From Sedimenticola_A sp040506895 (GTDB lineage Bacteria > Pseudomonadota > Gammaproteobacteria > Chromatiales > Chromatiaceae): 64,000 nt of DNA. Shown in pieces: positions 44,305 to 53,076 of the stretch (position 1 is its first letter; each line of letters begins with the position of its first letter). Made by a program: the position numbers and the translations under genes. Location of the stretch: assembly GCA_040506895.1 (NCBI GenBank), contig JBEVVY010000001.1, positions 620,001 to 684,000 on the forward strand, written 5' to 3'. The notes under the pieces are model-generated. The model had not been told where the DNA came from and made no database searches. It worked only from the letters and a program-made list of their open reading frames with translations.

Positions 44305-45269
44305 TCTATTCCCGTATTATCGGAACCGGTGGTTATCTGCCCGATAACGTTGTCACCAATCATGATCTCGAGAAGATCGTGGACACCTCGGATGAGTGGA
44401 TCCGGGAACGCACCGGTATCGAGAAGCGCCATATCGCTGTAGACGGCGAAACCACATGTGATCTTGCTGAACAGGCTTCACGCCGCGCCATCGAAGCTGC
44501 GGGTAAAAAACCTGAAGATGTCGATCTGATCATTGTGGCGACCACCACCCCGGACCAGGTGTTTCCAAGCACGGCCTGCCTGCTGCAGAGCCGGCTGGAT
44601 ATTCACGGCTGCGCGGCTTTCGATGTACAGGCAGTCTGTACCGGCTTCGTCTACGCCATGGGCGTTGCCGACAACTTCATCAAGTCAGGCAGCGCGAAAT
44701 GCGCACTGGTGGTCGGTGCCGAGACTTTCTCCCGCATACTCAACTGGGAAGACCGCACCACCTGCGTACTGTTCGGTGACGGTGCCGGGGCAGTTCTGCT
44801 GGAGGCCAGCGAGGAACCGGGTATTCTCTCAACACACCTGCATGCGGATGGCGACTACGCCTCCTTGCTGCATGTGCCCGATGGTGTCTCCAACGGTTAT
44901 GACAAGGTGCGTGAAAACGCTGCTTTCGTCGAGATGCGAGGCAACGAGGTGTTCAAGATGGCCGTGAACACCCTGGGACGCATCGTCGACGAGACACTCG
45001 AGAAGAACAACCTCGAGAAGTCGGACATCGACTGGCTGATTCCCCACCAGGCCAATATCAGGATCATCAAGGCGACAGCCCGAAAGCTGCGCATGTCCAT
45101 GGATCACGTGGTGGTCACCGTGCATGAGCATGGCAATACCTCGGCCGCATCCGTACCCCTTGCATTCGACGTGGCAGTACGCGAAGGCAGGATCAAGCGG
45201 GGTGAGACCCTGTTGATGGAAGCGTTCGGCGGCGGCTTCACCTGGGGCTCAGTGCTGGTTAAATACTGA
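44301..45269 (+). CDS. fabH: beta-ketoacyl-ACP synthase III
   Basis: 322 residues. Catalytic triad: Cys in 'VQAVCTGFVYA', His in 'PHQANIRI', Asn in 'HEHGNTSAAS'. It condenses acetyl-CoA with malonyl-ACP to start fatty acid synthesis. GTG start overlaps the plsX stop (GTGA). The usual next gene, fabD, is absent. Confidence 0.96.
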   Translation: MIYSRIIGTGGYLPDNVVTNHDLEKIVDTSDEWIRERTGIEKRHIAVDGETTCDLAEQASRRAIEAAGKKPEDVDLIIVATTTPDQVFPSTACLLQSRLDIHGCAAFDVQAVCTGFVYAMGVADNFIKSGSAKCALVVGAETFSRILNWEDRTTCVLFGDGAGAVLLEASEEPGILSTHLHADGDYASLLHVPDGVSNGYDKVRENAAFVEMRGNEVFKMAVNTLGRIVDETLEKNNLEKSDIDWLIPHQANIRIIKATARKLRMSMDHVVVTVHEHGNTSAASVPLAFDVAVREGRIKRGETLLMEAFGGGFTWGSVLVKY

Positions 45270-45307
45270 ACCCGGCAAACCCAACACCCAAAGCATTGGA
45301 GACAAAG

Positions 45308-46051
45308 ATGCTGGAAAATGAAATTGTTCTCGTAACCGGCGCCAGCCGTGGTATCGGCCAGGCGATCGCCCTCGGACTGGGAGCCCAGGGCGCAACCGTT
45401 ATCGGTACCGCCACCTCCGATGGTGGTGCAGAGGCGATCAGCGCACGATTCAGCGAACAGAACATCAAGGGCAGGGGACTGAAACTCAATGTCACCGACC
45501 AGGCGTCCATCGACGAGGTGATGAAGAGCATCAAGGATGAGTTCGGCAGCGCCCCCAGTGTGCTTGTGAACAATGCAGGTATCACCCGTGACAATCTGCT
45601 GATGCGGATGAAGGACGATGAGTGGGAAGACATCATGGAGACCAATCTCACCTCTATCTACCGACTCTCGAAAGCTGTCCTCAGGGCGATGATGAAAGCG
45701 CGCAAGGGGCGCATTATCAATATTGCTTCCGTGGTCGGTTCCACCGGCAACCCCGGCCAGACCAACTACTCCGCAGCCAAGGCGGGCATGATCGGCTTCA
45801 CCAAATCACTTGCTCGTGAAGTCGGCTCCCGTGGTATCACGGTGAATGCAGTGGCTCCCGGTTTCATCGACACCGACATGACCAAGGAGCTTTCAGATGA
45901 GCAGCGTAATGCACTGCTCGGAAGCATCCCGTTGGCCCGCCTGGGTCAGCCCGAGGAGATTGCAAACGCGGTGGTATTTCTCGCCTCGAGTGGCGCCGAT
46001 TACATCACCGGCGAGACAATCCACGTAAATGGCGGCATGTTTATGGGCTAA
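45308..46051 (+). CDS. fabG: 3-oxoacyl-ACP reductase
   Basis: 247 residues. SDR motifs 'VTGASRGIGQA', 'NNAGITRDNLLMRM', 'SVVGSTGNPGQTNYSAAKAG' (Ser-Tyr-Lys) and 'PGFIDTDMT'. GGAG at 45299 precedes the ATG by five to nine bases; the in-frame TTG at 45296 is upstream of that site and is rejected. It follows fabH by 38 bp, with no space for fabD. Confidence 0.96.
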   Translation: MLENEIVLVTGASRGIGQAIALGLGAQGATVIGTATSDGGAEAISARFSEQNIKGRGLKLNVTDQASIDEVMKSIKDEFGSAPSVLVNNAGITRDNLLMRMKDDEWEDIMETNLTSIYRLSKAVLRAMMKARKGRIINIASVVGSTGNPGQTNYSAAKAGMIGFTKSLAREVGSRGITVNAVAPGFIDTDMTKELSDEQRNALLGSIPLARLGQPEEIANAVVFLASSGADYITGETIHVNGGMFMG

Positions 46052-46154
46052 GGAGGTTCTCCTTAGTTGAAGTGATTTACTTAAATATACTGTTAACTGG
46101 CTGAAATAAAAGAATTTATAGCTTCTTTTTTGAGCGGCAGGTGGCAAGTGTAAT

Positions 46155-46183
46155 TTGACTTTTAACTTTGTGGGTTTGTTAAT
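46155..46183 (+). promoter_or_regulatory. candidate acpP promoter
   Basis: TTGACT (46155-46160), 17 bp, then GTTAAT (46178-46183), with a nearby TACAAT at 46185. Consistent with the separate, strong transcription of acpP known in gammaproteobacteria. Confidence 0.5.
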
Positions 46184-46196
46184 ACAATACCCCAGC

Positions 46197-46213
46197 GGTT
46201 CCCACAGGGAACC
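46197..46213 (+). promoter_or_regulatory. 7-bp hairpin in the acpP 5' leader
   Basis: GGTTCCC and GGGAACC pair perfectly around a 3-base loop (ACA), 28 bp before the acpP start. It could stabilise the abundant acpP mRNA. Not followed by T's. Confidence 0.45.
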
Positions 46214-46241
46214 TTATCTAAATCCGGAGGAAAGAAAGAAG

Positions 46242-46478
46242 ATGAGCTCTGTTGAAGAACGAGTAAAGAAAATTGTTGTTGAGCAGCTGGGTGTTACCGA
46301 AGACGAGGTAACTCTGGAAGCCTCTTTCGTCGATGACCTGGGTGCCGACTCTCTGGACACCGTCGAGCTGGTAATGGCTCTTGAAGAAGAGTTCGAAACC
46401 GAAATTCCTGATGAGGAAGCTGAGAAGATCACCACTGTTCAGCAGGCCGTTGACTACGTTAACGCTCACAGCAGCTGA
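46242..46478 (+). CDS. acpP: acyl carrier protein
   Basis: 78 residues. The phosphopantetheine serine is Ser37 in 'DDLGADSLDTVELVMAL'. Start at 46242 with the GGAGGAAAG site upstream; a longer frame from 46155 is not real. It carries acyl chains for the synthases around it. Confidence 0.98.
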   Translation: MSSVEERVKKIVVEQLGVTEDEVTLEASFVDDLGADSLDTVELVMALEEEFETEIPDEEAEKITTVQQAVDYVNAHSS

Positions 46479-46498
46479 TCTTTTTACCGATTCAAGCA

Positions 46499-46542
46499 AG
46501 GCCGCAAACCACTGATTCAGGCGGATTGCGGCCTTTCGCTTT
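46499..46542 (+). terminator. terminator-like hairpin between acpP and fabF
   Basis: A 9-bp stem (46499-46507 with 46526-46534) with an 18-base loop, followed by a T-rich stretch (TTCGCTTT). It may attenuate transcription into fabF. Confidence 0.55.
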
Positions 46543-46572
46543 ATCTGATCCCAATAAGGGGGTAGGTCCTAC

Positions 46573-47817
46573 ATGACTGAAAGAAGGGTTGTAGTGACCG
46601 GGCTCGGCATGGTCGCGCCTGTGGGTCACACCGTGAAAGAGGCATGGGATAACATTCTTGCAGGCAAGAGTGGCATTCAGCCGATCACCCATTTTGACAT
46701 CGAACCATTCACCACCCATTTCGGTGGTCCCATCTATGACTTCGATGTCACCCAGTACATCCCCAAGAAAGACACCCGTAAGATGGATAAGTTTATCCAT
46801 TACGGAATGGCTGCAGGTTGCCAGGCTATCGAGGATGCTGGTCTGGAAGTCACCGAAGAGAACTGCCGGCGCATGGGCGTGGCTATCGGTTCCGGTATTG
46901 GCGGTATCACCGGTATCGAGAACAGCTATCACACCTATCTCGAAAAGGGGCCGCGCAAGATCTCTCCCTTCTTCGTACCCGCGAACATCGTGAACATGGT
47001 GGCCGGTAACCTTTCGATCAAGTACGGTCTGAAGGGTCCTAACTACTCCATCGTCTCCGCATGCAGCTCCGGCACCCACAATATCGGTGAAGCCGTGCGC
47101 ATGATCCGTCACGGCTACATCGACGTGATGGTTGCCGGTGGCGCCGAGATGGCTACCTCACCGGTGGGACTGGGTGGCTTCGCCGCTGCCCGCGCACTCT
47201 CGACCCGCAACGACGATCCCCAGGGCGCGAGCCGTCCATGGGACCGTGATCGTGACGGTTTCGTGCTCAGTGATGGTGCCGGCGTCATGGTTCTGGAAGA
47301 GTACGAGCGCGCCAAGGCACGCGGTGCCAAGATCTACGCCGAGATCGCCGGTGTCGGCATGAACTCCGATGCCTATCATATGACTTCTCCCTCCGAGAAC
47401 GGTGAAGGTGCATGCGAGTGCATGGAGCTGGCGCTCAACGATGGCGGAATCAACAAGGATCAGGTCGACTACATCAATGCCCACGGCACCTCGACCCCGG
47501 CAGGCGACATCGCTGAAACCCAGGGTGTGAAACGCGCCTTCGGTGATCACGCCTACAAGCTGTGCGTCAGCTCCACCAAGTCCATGACCGGCCATATGCT
47601 CGGCGCGGCAGGTGGTGCCGAGGCGGTATTCACCGCGCTGGCCATTCGTGACCAGGCCGCACCGCCCACCATCAACCTGGAGAACCAGGACCCTGAGTGT
47701 GATCTGGATTACGTTCCAAACACGGCCAGGGAGATGACCATCGATGTGGCTATTTCCAACTCTTTCGGTTTCGGGGGAACCAACGGATCCCTTGTGTTTA
47801 AACGAGTGACCGACTGA
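46573..47817 (+). CDS. fabF: beta-ketoacyl-ACP synthase II
   Basis: 414 residues. Active site Cys in 'SACSSGTHN', His in 'NAHGTSTPAGD' and 'GHMLGAAGG', and Lys in 'STKSM'. It elongates acyl-ACPs and adjusts unsaturation with temperature. A strong terminator follows, then an IS element separates it from pabC. Confidence 0.98.
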   Translation: MTERRVVVTGLGMVAPVGHTVKEAWDNILAGKSGIQPITHFDIEPFTTHFGGPIYDFDVTQYIPKKDTRKMDKFIHYGMAAGCQAIEDAGLEVTEENCRRMGVAIGSGIGGITGIENSYHTYLEKGPRKISPFFVPANIVNMVAGNLSIKYGLKGPNYSIVSACSSGTHNIGEAVRMIRHGYIDVMVAGGAEMATSPVGLGGFAAARALSTRNDDPQGASRPWDRDRDGFVLSDGAGVMVLEEYERAKARGAKIYAEIAGVGMNSDAYHMTSPSENGEGACECMELALNDGGINKDQVDYINAHGTSTPAGDIAETQGVKRAFGDHAYKLCVSSTKSMTGHMLGAAGGAEAVFTALAIRDQAAPPTINLENQDPECDLDYVPNTAREMTIDVAISNSFGFGGTNGSLVFKRVTD

Positions 47818-47825
47818 CGGTAAGA

Positions 47826-47851
47826 AAGGCGGGGTTTACCCCGCCTTTTTT
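47826..47851 (+). terminator. rho-independent terminator after fabF
   Basis: A perfect 9-bp stem (47826-47834 with 47839-47847) and TTTA loop, with a T tract. It lies immediately before the IS3 element, so fabF transcription was likely already ended here before the insertion. Confidence 0.93.
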
Positions 47852-47856
47852 ATTAT

Positions 47857-47859
47857 CTT
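47857..47859. repeat. target-site duplication CTT (left)
   Basis: CTT before the left IS end matches CTT at 49160-49162 after the right end. A 3-bp duplication fits the IS3 family; the site is short, so its support comes from the exact fit to both ends. Confidence 0.6.
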
Positions 47860-47900
47860 TGTCCCGTCCTGAAATAAGTTTACAACCAGAGGACTTATTG

Positions 47901-48293
47901 ATGGACAAGCAATCCCCCTCAAGAAGAAAGCGCACCCAGCGTGATTATCCGCTAGGCTTTAAATTGTCGGTTGTTGATCGCGTTGAAAAAGGCGAGATGA
48001 GCTACAAGCAGGCCCAGAAGCTATATGGTATCCAAGGTCGAAGCACCGTATTGGTGTGGCTGCGTAAGCATGGAAAACTAGATTGGTCCCCCCCAAGAGA
48101 GCTGCCTATGGCAAAAGCAACAGAGACCCCCGCTGAGAAGATCAAACGCCTGGAGCGGGAACTCGAGGATGAGCGGGCGAAAAACTGGATTCTCAATGGG
48201 ATGATTGACCTTATGGATCAGCAGTACGGAGCCTCTCTGAGAAAAAAGTACTTATCCAAACTGCGAGAAAAGCCCAAGCTGAAGGAAAGGTGA
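47901..48293 (+). CDS. IS3-family transposase OrfA
   Basis: 130 residues; N-terminal helix-turn-helix ('YPLGFKLSVVDRVEKGEMSYKQAQKLYGI' in part) and a C-terminal leucine-zipper-like helix ('KIKRLERELEDERAKNWILNGM'). AGAGGA precedes the ATG. It acts as regulator and joins OrfB by frameshift. Confidence 0.92.
   Translation: MDKQSPSRRKRTQRDYPLGFKLSVVDRVEKGEMSYKQAQKLYGIQGRSTVLVWLRKHGKLDWSPPRELPMAKATETPAEKIKRLERELEDERAKNWILNGMIDLMDQQYGASLRKKYLSKLREKPKLKER
48242..48248 (+). other. -1 ribosomal frameshift site A AAA AAG
   Basis: The A6G heptamer is placed with the AAA and AAG codons of OrfA in frame 0, and the -1 frame then runs open into OrfB without stop. This gives an OrfAB fusion of about 409 residues, the active IS3 transposase. 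A 6-bp stem (48299-48304 with 48310-48315) follows 50 bases later. Confidence 0.8.
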
Positions 48294-49129
48294 GTTTGAG
48301 CCGGTCATGCCGGCTGTTTGGGATCTCTCGCCAGAGTGTCTACCAGTGGATCAGGCGTCAGCGCCAGAGACAGGAGGATCTGAGGCCGGTCATGGCCTTG
48401 GTGCTGGAGTTGCGTCGGCGACTTCCCCGGCTGGGAACCCGCAAGCTCTATTACTTGCTCAAGCCCCGATTTGAAGAGCTAGGAATCAAACTCGGTCGTG
48501 ATGGGTTATTTGATTATCTGCGTCAGCACAACTTGCTGATAAGAGCGCGGCGCAGCTATACCAAAACAACAAACAGCCGTCATTGGATGAAAAAACACCC
48601 TAATCTTTTGAAAGATATGGAGATATGTAGAGCGGAGCAAGTCTTTGTCAGTGACATTACCTATCTTGAGAGTGAGCAGGGAGTCCATTATTTATCGCTA
48701 GTGACAGATGCCTACTCTCGAAAAATCATGGGTTATGAGCTGAGCCATGACCTGAAAGCGCACAGCACGGTTAAAGCATTACGCCAATCGGTAGTATGCC
48801 GAAGAACCCACAAAGAGCTGGTTCATCACTCAGATCGTGGCATACAGTATTGCTCAGAGCCCTACCAGCAGGCGCTGCGTGAAAATGGCATTAGGCCATC
48901 GATGACCGATGGTTATGATTGTTATCAAAATGCCCTGGCAGAGCGGGTAAATGGAATATTGAAGCAGGAATTTTTGATCTATCGCTGCAAGACGTTCGAA
49001 GAGTTGCGCAGGTTAGTGGCAGAGTCGATAGATGCCTACAACCGTATCAGGCCGCACTTGAGCCTGGGGATGCAAACGCCTGAACAAGTGCATGAAAAAG
49101 CCAGCTGCCCGAGGCAGCTGGCTGTGTAA
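48290..49129 (+). CDS. IS3-family transposase OrfB, DDE integrase core
   Basis: 279 residues from GTG at 48290 (or in the fusion). rve-type integrase core with D-D-E: 'FVSDITYLES', 'HHSDRGIQYCS' and 'ALAERVNGILKQEF'. The GTG overlaps the orfA TGA by 4 bp, so coupled independent translation is also possible. Confidence 0.93.
   Translation: MSLSRSCRLFGISRQSVYQWIRRQRQRQEDLRPVMALVLELRRRLPRLGTRKLYYLLKPRFEELGIKLGRDGLFDYLRQHNLLIRARRSYTKTTNSRHWMKKHPNLLKDMEICRAEQVFVSDITYLESEQGVHYLSLVTDAYSRKIMGYELSHDLKAHSTVKALRQSVVCRRTHKELVHHSDRGIQYCSEPYQQALRENGIRPSMTDGYDCYQNALAERVNGILKQEFLIYRCKTFEELRRLVAESIDAYNRIRPHLSLGMQTPEQVHEKASCPRQLAV
49099..49123 (-). terminator. minus-strand terminator at IS end
   Basis: An 11-bp stem (49099-49109 with 49113-49123) at the end of orfB; on the minus strand it is followed by T5, so it would stop antisense transcription entering the element. 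Confidence 0.5.
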
Positions 49130-49159
49130 AAAAACGTCAACGTATTTTAGGACGGGACA

Positions 49160-49162
49160 CTT
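49160..49162. repeat. target-site duplication CTT (right)
   Basis: Matches CTT at 47857-47859 at the left end. Confidence 0.6.
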
Positions 49163-49195
49163 GCCACTTATCTCTTCCGGAACAGGGCCAACGCC

Positions 49196-50011
49196 GTGTT
49201 AATCGACGGTAAACCAGCTGATAGTATTTCTGTCCTCGACAGGGGGCTTCAGTATGGTGACGGCCTGTTTGAAACCATCAGTGTCATCCAGGGCATGCCC
49301 TGTCTCTGGCAGGGGCATATGGCACGTCTCGAAACCGGCTGCCAGCGCCTGGGCATTCCAACCCCGGACCAGGAACAGTTGCTGACCGAGTGTCGCAGGG
49401 TCTCTGAAGAGACTGATCGATGCGTGGTCAAGATCATCATTACCCGGGGTGAGGGCGGTCAGGGTTACTGTCCACCACAACAGCCAACGCCCAGTCGCAT
49501 TGTCTACAGTACGGCCTGGCCTGAGCGGCCTGAGCAGTGGCAGACAGAGGGCGTCAAAATCCGTCTCTGTACCACGAGATTGGCCAGTGCCCCCTCGTTT
49601 GCCGGCATGAAGCATCTCAACAGGCTGCCACAGGTAATGGCCCGAGCCGAGTGGGATGATCCCGATATCGCTGAGGGGCTGATGCTCGATGAGCAGGACA
49701 ATGTGATCGAAGGGACCATAAGCAACCTCTTTCTGGTCACAAAGGGGGCGCTGATGACCCCCAGCCTGGAGCGCTGCGGTGTTGCCGGTGTAATGCGGGA
49801 AAAGGTGATCGATGTGGCATCGGCTCTCGGAATGTCCGTCACATCCGCAGAAATCAGCCTTGACACCTTGCGGGGTGCGGAGGCACTGTTTCTCACCAAT
49901 TCAGTGATTGGGATCTGGCCGGTCAAAGAAGTTTCAGGCCAGACTTATGATATCTCTGCCATCGACCGGCGACTGGTCAGCCAGGTGATGGAGCAGGGAT
50001 TCAGCTTTTAG
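49196..50011 (+). CDS. pabC: aminodeoxychorismate lyase
   Basis: 271 residues. PLP enzyme (fold IV) of folate synthesis. 'RGLQYGDGLFETI' and Lys in 'GMKHLNRLPQVMAR' mark PabC; 'LMLDEQDNVIEGTISNLFLV' is also typical. Start is a GTG at 49196, 36 bp from the IS end, so its native promoter may have been changed by the insertion. Next come mltG, tmk and holB as in E. coli. Confidence 0.93.
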   Translation: MLIDGKPADSISVLDRGLQYGDGLFETISVIQGMPCLWQGHMARLETGCQRLGIPTPDQEQLLTECRRVSEETDRCVVKIIITRGEGGQGYCPPQQPTPSRIVYSTAWPERPEQWQTEGVKIRLCTTRLASAPSFAGMKHLNRLPQVMARAEWDDPDIAEGLMLDEQDNVIEGTISNLFLVTKGALMTPSLERCGVAGVMREKVIDVASALGMSVTSAEISLDTLRGAEALFLTNSVIGIWPVKEVSGQTYDISAIDRRLVSQVMEQGFSF

Positions 50012-50039
50012 GGCCCCTCAGGACCAAGAACAGGAAACC

Positions 50040-51038
50040 ATGCTGCACCGTCTAATTGGAATCACCGTCATTGCCATCAGCTTCGCCGTGGCCTGGCTGA
50101 TGATGGATTACGGAGAGTTTTCCGATACACCACTCGATCTGCCCCCGGAAGGTGCCACCTACAACCTGACACCGGGTACGTCATTCAAGGGCCTGGCGGG
50201 AGAACTGGACCAGAAGGGCTGGATCAGCAACGCGCTCTACCTGCGAATCATGGCCAGGCTGGACGGCAGCGCAGCAAAGATAAAGGCGGGTGAGTACCAT
50301 ATTGCCAAGGGCACAACCCCGCGGGATCTACTTGCCCTTTTCGTCTCAGGCAAGGTGACCCAGTACTCCCTTACCATCGTCGAGGGCTGGAGCTTCCGCC
50401 AGATGCTCTCAGCCATACAGGCCAACGAGTTCCTCAAGCACACCCTGGAAGGGTTGCCGGACGAGGAGATCATGAAACGCCTCGGTCACGAGGGTGAGCA
50501 CCCCGAAGGGCGGTTTCTGCCGGACACCTACCATTTCCCCCGTGGCACCACGGATCTCGATTTCCTGAAGCGGGCCTACAACGCGTTGCAGAAGCGACTG
50601 GCCGCCGAGTGGGAAGGTCGTGCCGAGAAGCTGCCGCTCAAAACACCTTACGAGGCCTTGATACTGGCGTCGATCATCGAAAAAGAGACCGGCATCGCGA
50701 GCGAACGTGCCGAGATCGCCGGGGTTTTCGTCAGGCGTCTGAGGAAAGGGATGAAACTGCAGACCGACCCGACCGTGATCTACGGTATGGGAGAGCGTTT
50801 CGACGGCAATATCAGGCGCCGCGATCTGAAAGAGGACACCCCTTACAATACCTACGTGCACAGGGGGCTGACACCGACCCCGATCTGCCTGCCGGGGGCT
50901 GATGCCATCCATGCAGCACTTCATCCGGCAGATGGCAAGAGCCTCTATTTCGTTGCTGACGGCTCAGGTGGACACAAGTTTTCCAATACCCTGAAAGAGC
51001 ACAATGCAGCCGTCAGGAAGTACCAGCTGAAAAAATAA
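50040..51038 (+). CDS. mltG: endolytic murein transglycosylase
   Basis: 332 residues. One N-terminal transmembrane helix, LysM-like subdomain (about 40-110), and the catalytic YceG domain with Glu in 'LASIIEKETGIASER' and 'QTDPTVIYGMG'. It cleaves nascent glycan strands to set their length. 28 bp after pabC. Confidence 0.95.
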   Translation: MLHRLIGITVIAISFAVAWLMMDYGEFSDTPLDLPPEGATYNLTPGTSFKGLAGELDQKGWISNALYLRIMARLDGSAAKIKAGEYHIAKGTTPRDLLALFVSGKVTQYSLTIVEGWSFRQMLSAIQANEFLKHTLEGLPDEEIMKRLGHEGEHPEGRFLPDTYHFPRGTTDLDFLKRAYNALQKRLAAEWEGRAEKLPLKTPYEALILASIIEKETGIASERAEIAGVFVRRLRKGMKLQTDPTVIYGMGERFDGNIRRRDLKEDTPYNTYVHRGLTPTPICLPGADAIHAALHPADGKSLYFVADGSGGHKFSNTLKEHNAAVRKYQLKK

Positions 51039-51054
51039 TCAAGAACGGGAAGAG

Positions 51055-51687
51055 ATGACGATAGAGCGTGGCAAGTTCATAACTGTCGAAGGTGGAGAGG
51101 GTGCCGGAAAGAGCACCAATCTCGACTACATACAGAAGTTGCTGACTGATGCCGGTCACGAGGTGGTGTTCACCCGTGAGCCCGGTGGTACCGGCTTGGG
51201 CGAGGAGGTCCGCGAACTGCTGCTGGGTCACAAGCACACCGGCATGTCAGAGGACACCGAGCTGTTACTGATGTTCGCCGCCAGGGCAGAGCATCTCGCC
51301 GGCAAGATCGTGCCAGCCATCGAAGAGGGCAAGTGGGTCCTGTGCGACCGCTTCACCGATGCCTCCTATGCCTACCAGGGCGGTGGACGCGGGATCGACT
51401 GGCAGCATATCGCCGAGCTGGAAAAGTGGGTTCAGGGCGATCTCAGGCCCGATCTGACCCTGCTGCTGGATCTTCCCGTGGAGCAGGGGCTCAAACGGGC
51501 CGGTGAGCGCTCCGAGCCCGACCGCTTCGAGGTCGAGGCCCAGCACTTCTTCGAACGGGTCCGCGCGGCTTATCTCAGAATCGCCGAAGAGCAACCCGGG
51601 CGTGTTAAAGTGATCGACGCGTCCCTGGAGCTGGAGCAGGTCCAGTCCCGCATCAGAACGGCAATCGAAGAGTTTCTCGGCAAATGA
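51055..51687 (+). CDS. tmk: thymidylate kinase
   Basis: 210 residues. P-loop 'VEGGEGAGKSTN', 'REPGGT' and LID-like 'RAGERSEPDRFE'. Converts dTMP to dTDP. Overlaps holB by 4 bp (ATGA). Confidence 0.96.
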   Translation: MTIERGKFITVEGGEGAGKSTNLDYIQKLLTDAGHEVVFTREPGGTGLGEEVRELLLGHKHTGMSEDTELLLMFAARAEHLAGKIVPAIEEGKWVLCDRFTDASYAYQGGGRGIDWQHIAELEKWVQGDLRPDLTLLLDLPVEQGLKRAGERSEPDRFEVEAQHFFERVRAAYLRIAEEQPGRVKVIDASLELEQVQSRIRTAIEEFLGK

Positions 51688-52688
51688 GCCAACCTGAAGA
51701 GAGAGCATCCGCGGATCTCGCCTTCCCCTGGCACCAGGCCATCTGGGAACGGCTACAGGCGGCCCGCAATAGCGGCCGGCTGCCCCATGCGCTGCTGCTG
51801 ACCGGTGCAGAGGGAGTGGGCAAGCACCAGTTCGCCATCCGTCTCGCTCAATCACTGCTCTGTGAACAGCCTTCAGACCGGGGAGAGGCCTGTGGTGCCT
51901 GTAAAGGCTGCCACCTGTTCCAGGCGGGGACCCACCCCGATTACACCCGGATCGAACCGGAGGAGCCGGGCAAGGCGATCAGGATCGATACCGTGAGGGC
52001 CTTTACCGGCAAAGAGGGTTTCACATCCCAGGCGGGTGGCTTCAAGGTCATCATCTTCGAACCCGCAGACGCCCTCAACGTGGCAGCGGCCAACAGCCTG
52101 CTGAAGACCCTTGAAGAGCCGGTGCCCTGGACCGTGATGATCCTCATCACCTCCAACCCGGGACGACTGCCGGCCACCATCAGAAGCCGTTGCCAGCAGG
52201 TTGTTTTCCACACCCCCGAGCGTTCTGCAGCCGAATCCTGGCTGAAAGACCAGGGCATCGACAACCCGGGCCTGCTACTCGATATGACATCCGGTGCCCC
52301 CATGAAGGCGCTCGAAATGGCAGACCCCGAGACCCTGCAGGCGCGCCAGTCGATGCTCGACGAGTTCATCAATATTCACGCCAGAAAGCTCGATCCGGTA
52401 GTGGTCGCCTCGCGCTGGAGCAAACTCGATCTGCCGCGGGTCCTGCCATGGGTATGCGGCTGGGTCATCGACATTCTGCGCCTCAAAACCGCTGCAACCC
52501 CGCCAAGCCTGGTCAACCCGGACCAGAAGGAACGCTTGCAAGGTCTGGCTGGGGAGTTAGAATTGATCAGGCTCTACAAGCTTCTCGACGTCGTCTACGA
52601 GTCTGTGCGCACCATGGGATCTCAGCTCAACGCGCAGATGATCCTGGAGCGCATACTCCTTGGCTGGGCGGCCTGTGCACGAAAATAG
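51684..52688 (+). CDS. holB: DNA polymerase III delta' subunit
   Basis: 334 residues. AAA+ clamp-loader subunit: degenerate P-loop 'GAEGVGKHQ', zinc Cys cluster 'CGACKGCHLF' with an earlier Cys, 'LLKTLEEP' sensor region and the 'IRSRCQ' arginine finger. C-terminal helical collar (about 210-334). Follows tmk with overlap. Confidence 0.94.
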   Translation: MSQPEERASADLAFPWHQAIWERLQAARNSGRLPHALLLTGAEGVGKHQFAIRLAQSLLCEQPSDRGEACGACKGCHLFQAGTHPDYTRIEPEEPGKAIRIDTVRAFTGKEGFTSQAGGFKVIIFEPADALNVAAANSLLKTLEEPVPWTVMILITSNPGRLPATIRSRCQQVVFHTPERSAAESWLKDQGIDNPGLLLDMTSGAPMKALEMADPETLQARQSMLDEFINIHARKLDPVVVASRWSKLDLPRVLPWVCGWVIDILRLKTAATPPSLVNPDQKERLQGLAGELELIRLYKLLDVVYESVRTMGSQLNAQMILERILLGWAACARK

Positions 52689-52706
52689 AGGGAATCTGAA
52701 CAGCGT

Positions 52707-53057
52707 ATGAGTACTCCTGCAGGCCGACAGGGCATCCTGTCGCTGACAATCAAAGACAAGAATGCACTTTATGCCGCCTACATGCAGTTCGTGAGAAACG
52801 GCGGTCTGTTCATTCCGACCAACAAGAAGTACAAGCTCGGCGACGAGGTCTTCATGCTGCTGACCCTGATGGAAGAGACCGAGCGTATACCGGTTGCAGG
52901 CAGAATCATCTGGGTCACTCCCCTGGGCTCCGAAGGCAACCGCGCAGCCGGTATCGGCGTTCAGTTCAGCGACCAGGATGGCGGCATGGCACGCAACAAG
53001 ATCGAAACCTACCTGGCTGGTGCACTCAAGTCAGAGCGCCCCACGCATACGATGTGA
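52707..53057 (+). CDS. PilZ domain protein
   Basis: 116 residues, single PilZ-like domain. 'GRIIWVTP' and 'NRAAGIGVQFSDQDG' fit the C-terminal part, but the RxxxR c-di-GMP motif near the N-terminus is not clear ('GRQGILSLTIKDKNALYAAYMQFVRNGGLFIPT'), so it looks like PilZ of Pseudomonas type IV pili, which does not bind c-di-GMP. Between holB and tatD, as in Pseudomonas. Confidence 0.88.
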   Translation: MSTPAGRQGILSLTIKDKNALYAAYMQFVRNGGLFIPTNKKYKLGDEVFMLLTLMEETERIPVAGRIIWVTPLGSEGNRAAGIGVQFSDQDGGMARNKIETYLAGALKSERPTHTM

Positions 53058-53076
53058 TCGCACGACAGGTGATGGC

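Larger units (their letters stand above)
47860..49159 (+). mobile_element. complete IS3-family insertion sequence, 1300 bp
   Basis: Ends TGTCCC...GGGACA form imperfect terminal inverted repeats (47860-47883 and 49136-49159, 21 of 24 matching). It has orfA and orfB in two frames, joined by a heptamer A AAA AAG, and is bounded by CTT on both sides. A copy in good condition: no stops or frameshifts. It separates fabF from pabC, genes usually adjacent, and its end is 36 bp before pabC. Confidence 0.93.
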
